Below are positions 9,318-18,208 of a stretch of DNA of 64,000 bases, piece after piece. The DNA lies in contig JACKDF010000007.1 in the NCBI GenBank assembly GCA_020633655.1, forward strand, positions 1 to 64,000, given 5' to 3'. Numbering within the stretch: position 1 is the stretch's first letter; every line of letters begins with the position of its first letter. This stretch comes from Deferribacteres bacterium (GTDB lineage Bacteria > Zhuqueibacterota > Zhuqueibacteria > Zhuqueibacterales > Geothermadaptataceae). The notes beneath the pieces are model-generated. The model was given only the letters and a program-made list of their open reading frames with translations. It was not told the origin of the DNA and ran no database searches. The position numbers and the translations under genes are program-made.

Positions 9318-10334
9318 ATGGAAAACGCGATTGCATTCAACATTAAACCCATGGGTTTCACCTGGGAAACCGCCGACCCCTTCCTCTTTTGTGTGCACCA
9401 TAACGACAAATACCCGGCTGGCAATGATCAACTCGGACCTGCAGCCTCGTTGGCGAGCCGTAATCTGGGAAATGACTTTGAGAGCAAAGATGGCTGGCGC
9501 ATGTACCACGGTGAAGTGATTCCCGGATTTCCCGCGCACCCCCACCGTGGTTTCGAGACTGTGACGGTGGTGCTGAAAGGCTTCGTCGATCATTCCGATT
9601 CCCACGGTGCTGCCGGCCGCTATGGCAATGGCGATGTGCAGTGGATGACGGCCGGATCGGGTTTGCAGCATGCCGAAATGTTTCCTTTATTGAAAAAGGA
9701 CCGGGAGAATCCGCTCGAGCTCTTCCAAATTTGGCTCAATCTGCCGCGGAAAAAGAAGTTTGCAGCACCACATTTTGCCATGTTATGGGCCGAGGATATA
9801 CCTGTTTATTCGCACAAAGATGAAAATGGCAACCAAACCGCTGTGACGGTTATTGCCGGAAAAATTGACGAGGTAACCGCACCCGATCCCGCGCCGGATT
9901 CCTGGGCCGCTGAGGCAAAGAATGAAATCGGTATTTGGTTGGTTAAGATGGATACAAAAGCAAAATGGATGCTTCCTCCGGCTTTAAAACAAATAAACCG
10001 GGCACTCTATTTTTATGAAGGCTCCTCGATTCGCGTTGCCAAAACCCCAATTCCAGCCTATCATTCAGTGGATATTCAAGCTGATCAACCGGTTCTTTTG
10101 GAGAATGGTGATGATCCTGCGTCTTTGTTGCTTCTGCAGGGTAAGCCAATCAACGAACCGGTCGTGCAGCATGGCCCTTTTGTCATGAACAGTTTGGGGG
10201 AAATCAAACAGGCATTTATTGAGTATCAGAATACAGAGTTCGGTGGCTGGCCGTGGCCGCGCCGGGATAATGTGCATGCAGCGGAAAAAGGCCGCTTCGC
10301 GAAGTTTGCCGATGGACGTGTGGAAGTACCATAA
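9318..10334 (+). CDS. Pirin-family bicupin protein
   Basis: A 338-residue protein of the pirin family, which are non-heme iron bicupins; some members have quercetinase activity and others act as redox-linked regulators. The N-terminal cupin has PAHPHRGFETVTVVLKG and GSGLQHAEMF, which supply the His, His, His and Glu metal ligands. The C-terminal cupin is less conserved and ends with FAKFADGRVEVP. The protein is longer than the usual 230-300 residues, with an insertion around residues 150-200 (KKKFAAPHFAMLW and following). The ATG at 9318 follows GAAGGAATCAA. A large hairpin precedes it. Its substrate is not predictable. Confidence 0.9.
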   Translation: MENAIAFNIKPMGFTWETADPFLFCVHHNDKYPAGNDQLGPAASLASRNLGNDFESKDGWRMYHGEVIPGFPAHPHRGFETVTVVLKGFVDHSDSHGAAGRYGNGDVQWMTAGSGLQHAEMFPLLKKDRENPLELFQIWLNLPRKKKFAAPHFAMLWAEDIPVYSHKDENGNQTAVTVIAGKIDEVTAPDPAPDSWAAEAKNEIGIWLVKMDTKAKWMLPPALKQINRALYFYEGSSIRVAKTPIPAYHSVDIQADQPVLLENGDDPASLLLLQGKPINEPVVQHGPFVMNSLGEIKQAFIEYQNTEFGGWPWPRRDNVHAAEKGRFAKFADGRVEVP

Positions 10335-10408
10335 AACGAACGTTCACTAGATAAGAAGATCGATCAAGGAATATCTCCTATCCTATCTTATGGGCACCTT
10401 GTTGCTGC

Positions 10409-10924
10409 TTATTCAAGCTCATCCAGTGTAAAAACCGCTGATAATTGGCATCCCAGTTCAGCGATCTTTTCTTTGCCGCCCTGCTGCCTGTCGATTGCGC
10501 AGACAACGTGTTCTATTTCAAAACCCAATTCACGCAATTGGGTAATTGAGGTACAGACCTGCCCTGCCGTTGTTATCACATCTTCCACAACAACCAATTT
10601 TTCTCCTGCTATAAAACCACCTTCGGCCAAATTACAGGTTCCATAGGTTTTTGCTTCCTTGCGTACAAAAAGTGTTGGCTTACCTGTGATTTGCGACAAC
10701 ATGGTGGCGATAGGCACGCCACCCAGTTCCAATCCAGCCAGGCGATCGTATTCTTTCGGACATAGTTCAGCCATTTTTTCGGCGATTTGACGAAGAAGGT
10801 TTGGATCACTCTCGAACCGGTATTTATCCCAATAAAAAGTGCTTGTTAAGCCTGACCGAAGTTTGAAGGAACCGGTCAAATGGCATTTCTCTTTTATCTT
10901 CCTGGCTAATTCTTTCTTAGTCAT
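10409..10924 (-). CDS. pyrE: Orotate phosphoribosyltransferase
   Basis: A 171-residue cytoplasmic enzyme of de novo pyrimidine synthesis that joins orotate and PRPP to give orotidine 5'-phosphate. The PRPP-binding signature VVVEDVITTAGQ is at residues 111-122 and the catalytic-loop Lys segment RKEAKTYG at 89-96. The family length is about 170-215, so this is a short form. It follows the AI-2E-family permease gene by 13 nt on the same strand and is the last gene of a three-gene minus-strand unit. No other pyr gene is in the window. It converges with the pirin gene. Confidence 0.93.
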   Translation of the reverse strand: MTKKELARKIKEKCHLTGSFKLRSGLTSTFYWDKYRFESDPNLLRQIAEKMAELCPKEYDRLAGLELGGVPIATMLSQITGKPTLFVRKEAKTYGTCNLAEGGFIAGEKLVVVEDVITTAGQVCTSITQLRELGFEIEHVVCAIDRQQGGKEKIAELGCQLSAVFTLDELE

Positions 10925-10937
10925 CGAATATCCTCGG

Positions 10938-12035
10938 TTAAAAGTGGAAATTTTGAATTCCCCACATAAGTTGTTTTAAAATGGTTACAAAACAAATAGC
11001 CAGAGGCATGGCGAAAAAAAGTCCCCAGAATCCCCAAATCGTGTATCCAGCGAGCAGGATGACAAGTGTATATAACGGCGGAATATTATGGGATGTCGTT
11101 TCATGCAGTTGTTTTAAAATAAGCATATTAACAAAGTGCACTGCCGCAAAAACGCCAATCAGTACAAATAAAACTGCACCATGTTTGAACGTATACAGCC
11201 CGACAAGCAGTGCCGGTGAGGCACCGATGATCGAACCGAAATAGGGAATCGTGCAGGCGAATCCTGCCAGAAAACCAAGAAGTATGTAATATGGTAGATT
11301 AAGCCAATAAAATGCACTACTGTAAACAACGGTACACGTTACAAGAATGATAAAGTGATTTCGAAAATAGTGTGCAAGCGTATTAACAATATTGTCAAGG
11401 GCAATGGTGGAAAATTCCAGAAAGCGGTTGGGCAGAGCAGAAATTATTTGCTTTTGCAGTTGCGCTCCATCTTTCAGCAGGAAAAATACGGCTATTCCAA
11501 GTAGTGCTACGTGCAGTGGTGAAAGCAAAATCGTTGTCGAAAAGGAAACAGCTCCTTGCAAAAAACGGACGAATACGGCGAAATATTGTGCTGCCAGACG
11601 CTGTTGCAGTACAGGCGACCCGAGAAAATCGAGTTTGGCTGCAAAAAAGGAGATAAATTTTTCCAACGCATGCTGCCCACTGTTTACTTTGAGTTGATTT
11701 GCAAGTCGTGTCATTTCCCGAAGCTGGTCAGAAATCTGTGGAGCGATTAGCAGGAAGAGAAGTGCTATGACGAGAAGGAAGAGCGTATAAATCAGGATGA
11801 TTGCCCCAATTGTATTAAAACCACGTTTTTCAAGGTGAACAACGAAAGGTCGCAGAACAGAAGTAAAAAGTAACATGAGAAGTGCAATAAAGAAAAACGT
11901 GCTAAAAATACTTAAAAAAAAAGTCAGTAACAATCCCACGATCAGTGGAAGGATGAGCTTTAAATTGGCAGGATTTTTCCATGGGGAGAATCGGAACGCA
12001 ATTGGCTCTTGCATGTGTTTTTCAGAACGCTCCAT
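10938..12035 (-). CDS. AI-2E family (PerM/UPF0118) membrane transporter
   Basis: A 365-residue inner-membrane protein with paired hydrophobic helices at about 25-70, a soluble amphipathic stretch near 95-160 and five or so helices from 165 to 350. This is the layout of the AI-2E/PerM family. Family members export autoinducer-2 or act as Na+/H+ antiporters, so the substrate is not certain. The conserved PYFGSIIGASPALLVGL-type segment is present near residue 265. I use the ATG at 12035; a TTG at 12041 would overlap the upstream stop by 4 nt and an ATG at 12014 is also possible. No clear ribosome site settles this. It lies just behind the cyclic-nucleotide-binding gene, so translational coupling is likely. 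Confidence 0.85.
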   Translation of the reverse strand: MERSEKHMQEPIAFRFSPWKNPANLKLILPLIVGLLLTFFLSIFSTFFFIALLMLLFTSVLRPFVVHLEKRGFNTIGAIILIYTLFLLVIALLFLLIAPQISDQLREMTRLANQLKVNSGQHALEKFISFFAAKLDFLGSPVLQQRLAAQYFAVFVRFLQGAVSFSTTILLSPLHVALLGIAVFFLLKDGAQLQKQIISALPNRFLEFSTIALDNIVNTLAHYFRNHFIILVTCTVVYSSAFYWLNLPYYILLGFLAGFACTIPYFGSIIGASPALLVGLYTFKHGAVLFVLIGVFAAVHFVNMLILKQLHETTSHNIPPLYTLVILLAGYTIWGFWGLFFAMPLAICFVTILKQLMWGIQNFHF

Positions 12036-12037
12036 AA

Positions 12038-12568
12038 TCAAAGCAATATCTGCGAATTTTCTAATTGCGAGCGCAATTCTTTGTTTTCTTTATTGAGTTT
12101 AACCAATCTTTTGCCAAGCAAAATGGACAAGCGAAACAGGAATTTATTACCAAGACGTGGTTTTCTCTCGAGCAATTTCATCAAGTCCGGTCGAAAGAGA
12201 CCAATAATTTCTGAATTTTCATGCGCGATACACGTTGCCGTTCTCGGCCCTTCATCGATGAGGGCAAGTTCACCAAAAAAGTCACCGTGGCGTAAAATCG
12301 CCAATTCTTCCTTCCTTTTTTCCGCTGTAATTTTACAAACAGCAACACTCCCAGACTTGACGATGTACATACCCACACCTGGTTCGCCTTCCCAAAAAAT
12401 AGGTTCGTCCACCTTGAAATATCTTATATGAACGATCTTATTAAATTCAGAAAGTTCTGTCATATTCATTTGCGAAAACAATGGCACGAGCTTAAGTATT
12501 TGGGTTGTCTCAGTTTGCCCGTTCGATCGATTTGCAAAAATATTCCCCCAAAAACTGTCCTGTTTCAT
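12038..12568 (-). CDS. Cyclic-nucleotide-binding domain protein without DNA-binding domain
   Basis: A 176-residue protein with one Crp-type cNMP-binding beta-barrel at about 25-135. The phosphate-binding cassette FGELALIDEGPRTA (98-111) keeps the Glu and Arg that hold cyclic nucleotides. The barrel is followed by FRPDLMKLLERKP and a helical tail rich in Leu, Lys and Glu that may form a coiled coil. The C-terminal winged helix of Crp/Fnr regulators is absent, so it is unlikely to bind DNA by itself. It is directly coupled to the AI-2E-family transporter, which suggests it could regulate that permease; this is inference. It starts the three-gene unit ending in pyrE. Confidence 0.85.
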   Translation of the reverse strand: MKQDSFWGNIFANRSNGQTETTQILKLVPLFSQMNMTELSEFNKIVHIRYFKVDEPIFWEGEPGVGMYIVKSGSVAVCKITAEKRKEELAILRHGDFFGELALIDEGPRTATCIAHENSEIIGLFRPDLMKLLERKPRLGNKFLFRLSILLGKRLVKLNKENKELRSQLENSQILL

Positions 12569-12950
12569 TTCATAATGCCGCGTGCTATGGCCCGTTGTTG
12601 AATGATTAAATTAATTTTTTTGTACTCTTCTTAAATAGAATCGAAATAGAAATGCAAATTTTGACTATAAATACTAATCGGTTTTTATTATTTTATAACC
12701 ACAATAAGTAGAATGGTTCAAATTAATTTATTGAGACAAATAGGAATCTTTAGCCTATCTTTAATGAATACTTGGCTTTAAGCATGGACCTAAATATAGT
12801 GATTTCCTGCTGTGGTGTCAAGTAGTAAAGCGTACCCTGTGCAAACCGACAAGCGAGTTTTTAATTGCTTTTGAACTTAAATTCCGTTATCATGTAACGT
12901 TTTACCCAAACGGATTTGATTACATTTTTGAATAATCTTATTTGTAAAAA
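12569..12950. other. Divergent intergenic region
   Basis: A 382-bp AT-rich gap between the minus-strand cNMP gene and the plus-strand EnvC-like gene. It must contain both promoters. On the plus strand TTGATT near 12919 lies 17 nt before TATTTG, but this would give an almost leaderless transcript, so it is not a firm call. No ORF, repeat or strong hairpin was seen. Confidence 0.4.
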
Positions 12951-14135
12951 ATGAATATAGAAACACGAATATTAACTGCAACACTGCTCCTATTCTTTGG
13001 TTCAATTTACGCACAAACTCATGATGAAGCAGACATTGAGAAACTGCGTTCAGAGATAAAAAAAATTGAAAAAAATCTGCATGAACAAACTAATCGTGAA
13101 AAAAAGACCATTCATACAGTAGAAGAACTAGACAAACAAATTAGTTTGAATAAAAATCTGGTAAGCAAATTAAATTCCAAAATTGAAAAACAAAAAAAAC
13201 GGCGTATCGATTTGGAAGATGAACGGCAAACCCTGTCCAATCGCCTCGAAAGAGTACAGGATATTTTCGCGAAAAGGATGATCAGCCTTTACAAGCATGG
13301 TAAAGTAGGTACGCTTGAGTTATTGCTGAATGCAAAAAATGTGAACCAGGTGCTCCTGTGGGCGGAGTACCAGCGCCGGCTCGCCAATATGGATGCACGG
13401 CTTATAACTTCAATCAAAACGCGGAAAGCGAAACTCGATTCTACAGAAGTTCAGGTAGCCCGAGTGATTTCGGAACAGAATAAAGCATTGGAAGAACGGC
13501 TGTCGGGTCAAAAACAACTTGAGGATTCCCGCAAATCAAAAGGCGAATTGCTGAAAAAGATACGTCAGGATAAATCGACGTACCAACAGCAGGTAGCTGA
13601 TTACAAAGCTGCAATTGAACGCATTCAAAAAATAATCCGCGAGTCAGAAGAAAAACGATTGCGTGAGGAACAGGAACAGCAGCACAATATCACCGGTGAA
13701 CCAGAATTGTCCAGTAAAATTCCTGGTCAACCCTTTTCCGCCTTAAAAGGAAATTTGCCCTGGCCAGTTGCCGGTGAAATAATCCGCAATTATGGTCCAT
13801 ACCGCCACCCGGTTTTAAAAACGGTTACCGAAAACATTGGCGTGGATATAAAAGCATCGTTAGGCAGCGAAGTACGCTGCGTCGCCGACGGCAGGGTGAC
13901 TGCAATAACATGGCAACGCGGACGTGGAAACCTGATTATCGTTAACCATACAGATGGCTATTACACCGTTTACACCCATGTGGATGAAATATCCGTGCGG
14001 CTTCAGGAAGATATTACCGCAGGGACTGTATTAGGCGTGGTCGGTGAGGCAGGAATTGACAAATATCCGCTTATTCATTTCCAGGTTTGGAAAGGATTTA
14101 ATCATTTGAATCCTGAAACCTGGCTTGCAAATTAG
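12951..14135 (+). CDS. EnvC-like murein hydrolase activator with degenerate M23 domain
   Basis: A 394-residue exported protein: signal peptide (1-22, ending SIYAQ), long coiled coil (about 25-235, very rich in Lys, Glu and Gln) and a C-terminal LytM/M23 fold (about 265-390). Active M23 enzymes use a HxxxD and a HxH zinc site. Here the first His is Asn295 (NIGVDI) with Asp299 kept, and the HxH is LIH with only His376 left; His343 in YTH is present. The domain should therefore not cut peptidoglycan but activate amidases during cell separation, as EnvC does. It is 11 nt ahead of holB and appears to lead the housekeeping run. Confidence 0.88.
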   Translation: MNIETRILTATLLLFFGSIYAQTHDEADIEKLRSEIKKIEKNLHEQTNREKKTIHTVEELDKQISLNKNLVSKLNSKIEKQKKRRIDLEDERQTLSNRLERVQDIFAKRMISLYKHGKVGTLELLLNAKNVNQVLLWAEYQRRLANMDARLITSIKTRKAKLDSTEVQVARVISEQNKALEERLSGQKQLEDSRKSKGELLKKIRQDKSTYQQQVADYKAAIERIQKIIRESEEKRLREEQEQQHNITGEPELSSKIPGQPFSALKGNLPWPVAGEIIRNYGPYRHPVLKTVTENIGVDIKASLGSEVRCVADGRVTAITWQRGRGNLIIVNHTDGYYTVYTHVDEISVRLQEDITAGTVLGVVGEAGIDKYPLIHFQVWKGFNHLNPETWLAN

Positions 14136-14146
14136 ATTGATCGCTT

Positions 14147-15238
14147 GTGAAATTAACTTTTGAGAAAATAGTCGGGCAAAAGAAAGTTAAGCGCCTTCTT
14201 GAACATATTCTGGAGAATAACCGTTTAGCGCATGCGTATTTGTTTCACGGGAGTCCCGGAACAGGTAAATTGGCTATGGCATCTGTATTCGCACAGGCTA
14301 TACTTTGTGAAAACACAAAGGAAAAACCGTGCGGCACGTGCAAAAGTTGCCTGCTGTTTTCCTCTGGAAATCACCCGAACTATCATCTGGTTTTTCCTCA
14401 CCCTAAAGCGGCAAAGGACACGGAAATACAAGGTGTGTTACAAACCATCAAAATGAATCCATACCAGTTGAAATTGCCCTGGAACAACCCGCAAATTTCA
14501 ATTGATTCAATCCGTGAAGTGCGTCGAAATCTTGGACTTAAAACATTTGGGCATAAAAGCCGTGTGATTGTTATAATCGATGCACACAAAATGACAACTG
14601 AAGCAACGAATGCGGTATTGAAAGTGTTGGAAGAACCGCCCCAGGAAACGTATTTTTTCCTACTCAGCTCGGACCAGGATAATTTATTGCCAACGATCAT
14701 CAGTCGCTGCCAGTTAATCCCCTTTCATGATTTAACGGATGATGAAATTTTGAATGGTTTGATGTCTTCACAGCACCAATCTGAAGCTGAGTTAAGACTG
14801 GTAGCGAGAATGGCCCGGGGAAGCATGCGTCGAGCCTTGCATTTATTGGAGACAGGCACTGGAGAAATCAAAGAAATTGGCGTAGAGCTTTTACGAACAG
14901 CTTTTAAACGATATTATGAAATAGCTGCCTATGCGGTTGAAATTGCAGCAAATAACGAACGGACGCAATTGAAGGAAATTCTTGAGAGTCTGATTTTATG
15001 GCTGCGTGATGCATTTTTATTGGAAAACTTCCCCACTGAGCAAGCAGATGCCAGCTTAACCAATTCGGATGATCAGGAGAAATTACAGAAATTTGTAAGC
15101 AGTTTTCCTAATTATGAATACCGCAATGCGATAAAAGAAATCGAAACCGGGATTCGAATGCTCGAAAAATACGTACAACCAGCAGTTGTGCTCATCATCC
15201 TGATGCGCAATTTACGAAAATATGCCGTCAGACTGTAG
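14147..15238 (+). CDS. holB: DNA polymerase III delta' subunit
   Basis: A 363-residue clamp-loader subunit of the replisome. It has the AAA+ fold with HGSPGTGKLAMA at 34-45, where the Thr/Ser of a true Walker A is Leu42, consistent with a non-ATPase delta' subunit. A zinc module follows (CENTKEKPCGTCKSC), then the SRC arginine-finger motif in ISRCQLIPF and a helical C-terminal domain. The start is GTG at 14147, 11 nt after the EnvC-like stop. The gene is followed by ricT as in Bacillus, which supports the assignment over a generic gamma/tau fragment. Confidence 0.92.
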   Translation: MKLTFEKIVGQKKVKRLLEHILENNRLAHAYLFHGSPGTGKLAMASVFAQAILCENTKEKPCGTCKSCLLFSSGNHPNYHLVFPHPKAAKDTEIQGVLQTIKMNPYQLKLPWNNPQISIDSIREVRRNLGLKTFGHKSRVIVIIDAHKMTTEATNAVLKVLEEPPQETYFFLLSSDQDNLLPTIISRCQLIPFHDLTDDEILNGLMSSQHQSEAELRLVARMARGSMRRALHLLETGTGEIKEIGVELLRTAFKRYYEIAAYAVEIAANNERTQLKEILESLILWLRDAFLLENFPTEQADASLTNSDDQEKLQKFVSSFPNYEYRNAIKEIETGIRMLEKYVQPAVVLIILMRNLRKYAVRL

Positions 15239-15265
15239 GATTAGTTTTTGGTTTTGGAGATGATA

Positions 15266-16138
15266 ATGTCAGATTATATTGAGATAAAATTTAAGGGTGA
15301 GCGGAAAAACATATTTGCAAATCCTTTACAATTTCCCTTTAAATTAGGTGACTTTGCTGTCGTTGAAGCTGAAAAGGGAGAAGACATTGGTGTTGTAAAT
15401 AATTTGGAAGTAAACAACGAAGATGGCGACACAGCCGGAGGGAAAGCTTTAAAAATTGTCCGCAAAGCATTGACCGCAGATATTTTAAAACATAAACAAA
15501 ACCAGCTTAATGAAGCGAAGGCTTTAGAAGCATGCAGACAGAAAATTACCAAGCACAAGCTCAGCATGAAGCTGGTTGATTCGGAATTTCAGTTTGACAG
15601 CAAAAAAATTACCTTTTATTTTACTGCAGAAAAACGAGTCGATTTTCGGGAACTCGTAAAAGATCTGGCTGCTGAATATCGCACTCGGATTGAGCTGCGG
15701 CAAATCGGCGTGCGCGATGAATCGAAACGTCTTGGGGGGTACGGTGTTTGTGGTCGTAAACTGTGTTGCAGTTCCTGGCTCAAAACTTTTCAACCCATAA
15801 CAACACAGGCGGCAAAAGATCAGAACTTACCACTCAACCCCAACAAGCTGGCAGGTGTTTGTGGCAGGCTCAAATGCTGCCTGATGTATGAACGAGATTT
15901 TTACAACTGGGCTGTGATGAAATTCCCCGAGTTAGCGAAGACTATTAAAACAGAAAAAGGTAACGGCATTGTTGAGCGCATCGATGTTTTAAAGGATGCT
16001 GTTTTAATTCGTTATGCAGATAATTCCTTCGAAAATCTGCATCTTGATGAACTCAAAGGAAAATATAAATGCAATCATGATGGTACCGAGGGGTGCAATT
16101 TTCATGAATATGTAGAGAATAAAAAGGATGAGCTGTGA
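15266..16138 (+). CDS. ricT: PSP1-domain protein RicT (YaaT)
   Basis: A 290-residue cytoplasmic protein with a PSP1 C-terminal domain. In Bacillus RicT works with RicA and RicF in an iron-sulfur complex that affects RNase Y and phosphorelay. Two conserved cysteine clusters are visible, GVCGRKLCCSSWL and GVCGRLKCCLMYE, the expected cluster ligands. The start chosen is the ATG at 15266, which has GGAG at 15256-15259; ATG 15260 and TTG 15248 lack good spacing. RicA and RicF are not in the window, so the Bacillus role may not carry over. Its stop overlaps the metG start by 4 nt. It lies between holB and metG, a widely conserved position. Confidence 0.9.
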   Translation: MSDYIEIKFKGERKNIFANPLQFPFKLGDFAVVEAEKGEDIGVVNNLEVNNEDGDTAGGKALKIVRKALTADILKHKQNQLNEAKALEACRQKITKHKLSMKLVDSEFQFDSKKITFYFTAEKRVDFRELVKDLAAEYRTRIELRQIGVRDESKRLGGYGVCGRKLCCSSWLKTFQPITTQAAKDQNLPLNPNKLAGVCGRLKCCLMYERDFYNWAVMKFPELAKTIKTEKGNGIVERIDVLKDAVLIRYADNSFENLHLDELKGKYKCNHDGTEGCNFHEYVENKKDEL

Positions 16139-18198
16139 GGAATTATAAAAGGATACTGGTTACCAGCGCACTGCCCTATGCAAACGGTCCGCTTCATGTG
16201 GGGCACATTGCCGGTGCGTATCTGCCAGCAGATATATTTGTTCGCTATTGCCGGCTTAAGAAAAGAGATGTCGTTTATATTTGTGGTTCTGATGAAAACG
16301 GTGTTCCGATCATGTTGCGTGCCCGTGCCGAAGGTGTTTCACCTCAGGTCGTCGTCGATCGGTTTCACAAAATGATTGAGGAAAGTTTTACAAAACTTGG
16401 CATCCATTTCGATTACTACGGCCGAACATCCTCCGAAATGCACAAAGAAACCAGCCAGGAGTTCTTTCGCAATTTGAATGCAAAGAACCAATTTATCACC
16501 AAATCGGAAGAGCAACTCTACGATCCTGAAGCAAAATTATTTTTAGCGGACCGTTTTATCTTTGGGGAATGCCCGCGCTGTGGATACGATCATGCGTACG
16601 GTGATCAGTGTGAAAAATGCGGTTCCACTTTGAGTCCCGCAGATTTAATTAATCCACGCAGTTCAATCACCAACGCAACACCGGTAAAAAAAGAAACCAC
16701 ACACTGGTATCTTCCTCTGGAGAAAATACAGCCTGAACTTGAAGCGTGGATCAACTCAAGAGAAAATTGGCGGCCCAACGTCATGGGGCAGATTAAAAGC
16801 TGGCTGGATGCAGGACTGCGTGATCGGGCGGTAACACGAGATTTGCCCTGGGGTGTTTCCATACCTGAAGAAATTGCCGAGAATGCCGGGGTTGAATCGA
16901 AAGGCAAGGTACTCTACGTCTGGTTTGATGCACCCATTGGATACATCTCGGCAACCAAGGAATGGGCGCAGAAAATTGGCGATGCCGAGCTCTGGAAGAC
17001 CTATTGGCAGGATGAGGAAACAATGCTTGTTCACTTTATTGGGAAGGACAACATCGTCTTCCACTGCCTGATTTTTCCCGCGATGTTGATGAAACATGGA
17101 AACTACGTGCTCCCTGAAAATGTGCCGGCAAATGAGTTTCTTAATCTCGAAGGACAGAAGTTGAGCACGAGTCGAAATTATGCAGTATGGCTGCATGAAT
17201 ATCTCGAGAAATTCGAACCGGATTCCTTGCGCTATTCTCTCGCCTGCAACATGCCGGAAACCAAGGATGCTGATTTCTCCTGGAGCGAGTTTCAGGCGCG
17301 CCACAACAACGAATTGGCGGATATTGTCGGTAACTTTGTCAACAGAACCTTTACCTTCATCCAAAAATACTATGATGGCAGACTGCCGCAACCGGATACA
17401 TTTGATGCATTGGACAATGAAGTGCTCCAGCAAATAAAGAATGCCGGAGAAAATATCGGAACAGCCATCGAAGCGTACCAATTCAAGGAAGCAACCCGCC
17501 ATTTTATGGATTTGGCAAGGTTCGCCAATAAGTATTTTAATGACAAAGCACCATGGAAAACCCGAAAGGACAATCCTGCCGTCTGTGCTACTTCATTGCA
17601 TTTATGCACTCGCGTGGCTTATGCTTTAGCTATCCTGATGCAACCTGTATTGCCTTTTACGGCGAAAAAAATACAAAACCTGCTGAATCTTGGAGATGAA
17701 CATCTCGCAAGCTGGGATAACGCACAGGAATTTCCACTGGAACCAGGACATGTTTTTAACCAACCGGAAATCATTTTTACAAAAATAGAAGATGAAAGAA
17801 TTCAGGCAGAAATTGACAGGTTGAAAACCTCAAACGCTGAAGATAAAACAGAGTCGGACGAAAGCACCTTTGAGCAAATTACCATCGATGATTTTGCCAG
17901 AGTACAATTGCGTGTCGCAAAAATAATTAATGCCGAAAATTTGAAGGGCGCGAAGAAACTACTGAAATTGCAAGTTGCGATTGGTGAAGAAAAACGACAA
18001 GTCATTGCGGGTATCGCCCAACATTACGAACCTGAGGAGCTGATTGGCAAACATGTTGTCGTCGTGGCCAATTTGCAGCCGGCGAAACTTCGGGGAGAAC
18101 TTTCAGAAGGAATGATCCTGGCTGCGGTGGATAAAGACGGTGGTTTATGCCTGGTCGCACCAGAGAAAAAAATTGCAAGTGGTGCGGTGGTGCGATAA
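16135..18198 (+). CDS. metG: Methionyl-tRNA synthetase
   Basis: A 687-residue class I aminoacyl-tRNA synthetase that charges tRNA-Met. The HIGH motif is HVGH near residue 22, and the KMSKS motif is KLSTS near residue 342. A zinc knuckle with two CxxC pairs (CPRCG and CEKCG) lies at about 145-165. The C-terminal 110 residues are the EMAPII/OB-fold tRNA-binding dimerisation domain (QITIDDFARVQLRVAKI). The start is a GTG in a GTGA overlap with ricT, which shows translational coupling. The length agrees with the long, dimeric form. Confidence 0.97.
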   Translation: MRNYKRILVTSALPYANGPLHVGHIAGAYLPADIFVRYCRLKKRDVVYICGSDENGVPIMLRARAEGVSPQVVVDRFHKMIEESFTKLGIHFDYYGRTSSEMHKETSQEFFRNLNAKNQFITKSEEQLYDPEAKLFLADRFIFGECPRCGYDHAYGDQCEKCGSTLSPADLINPRSSITNATPVKKETTHWYLPLEKIQPELEAWINSRENWRPNVMGQIKSWLDAGLRDRAVTRDLPWGVSIPEEIAENAGVESKGKVLYVWFDAPIGYISATKEWAQKIGDAELWKTYWQDEETMLVHFIGKDNIVFHCLIFPAMLMKHGNYVLPENVPANEFLNLEGQKLSTSRNYAVWLHEYLEKFEPDSLRYSLACNMPETKDADFSWSEFQARHNNELADIVGNFVNRTFTFIQKYYDGRLPQPDTFDALDNEVLQQIKNAGENIGTAIEAYQFKEATRHFMDLARFANKYFNDKAPWKTRKDNPAVCATSLHLCTRVAYALAILMQPVLPFTAKKIQNLLNLGDEHLASWDNAQEFPLEPGHVFNQPEIIFTKIEDERIQAEIDRLKTSNAEDKTESDESTFEQITIDDFARVQLRVAKIINAENLKGAKKLLKLQVAIGEEKRQVIAGIAQHYEPEELIGKHVVVVANLQPAKLRGELSEGMILAAVDKDGGLCLVAPEKKIASGAVVR

Positions 18199-18208
18199 GG
18201 TGAACACT

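Noticed and set aside
16756..17502. 248-codon open frame on the minus strand inside metG
   Set aside because: It is antisense to a confidently assigned synthetase over its whole length and has no family pattern or ribosome site; it is a codon-bias shadow.
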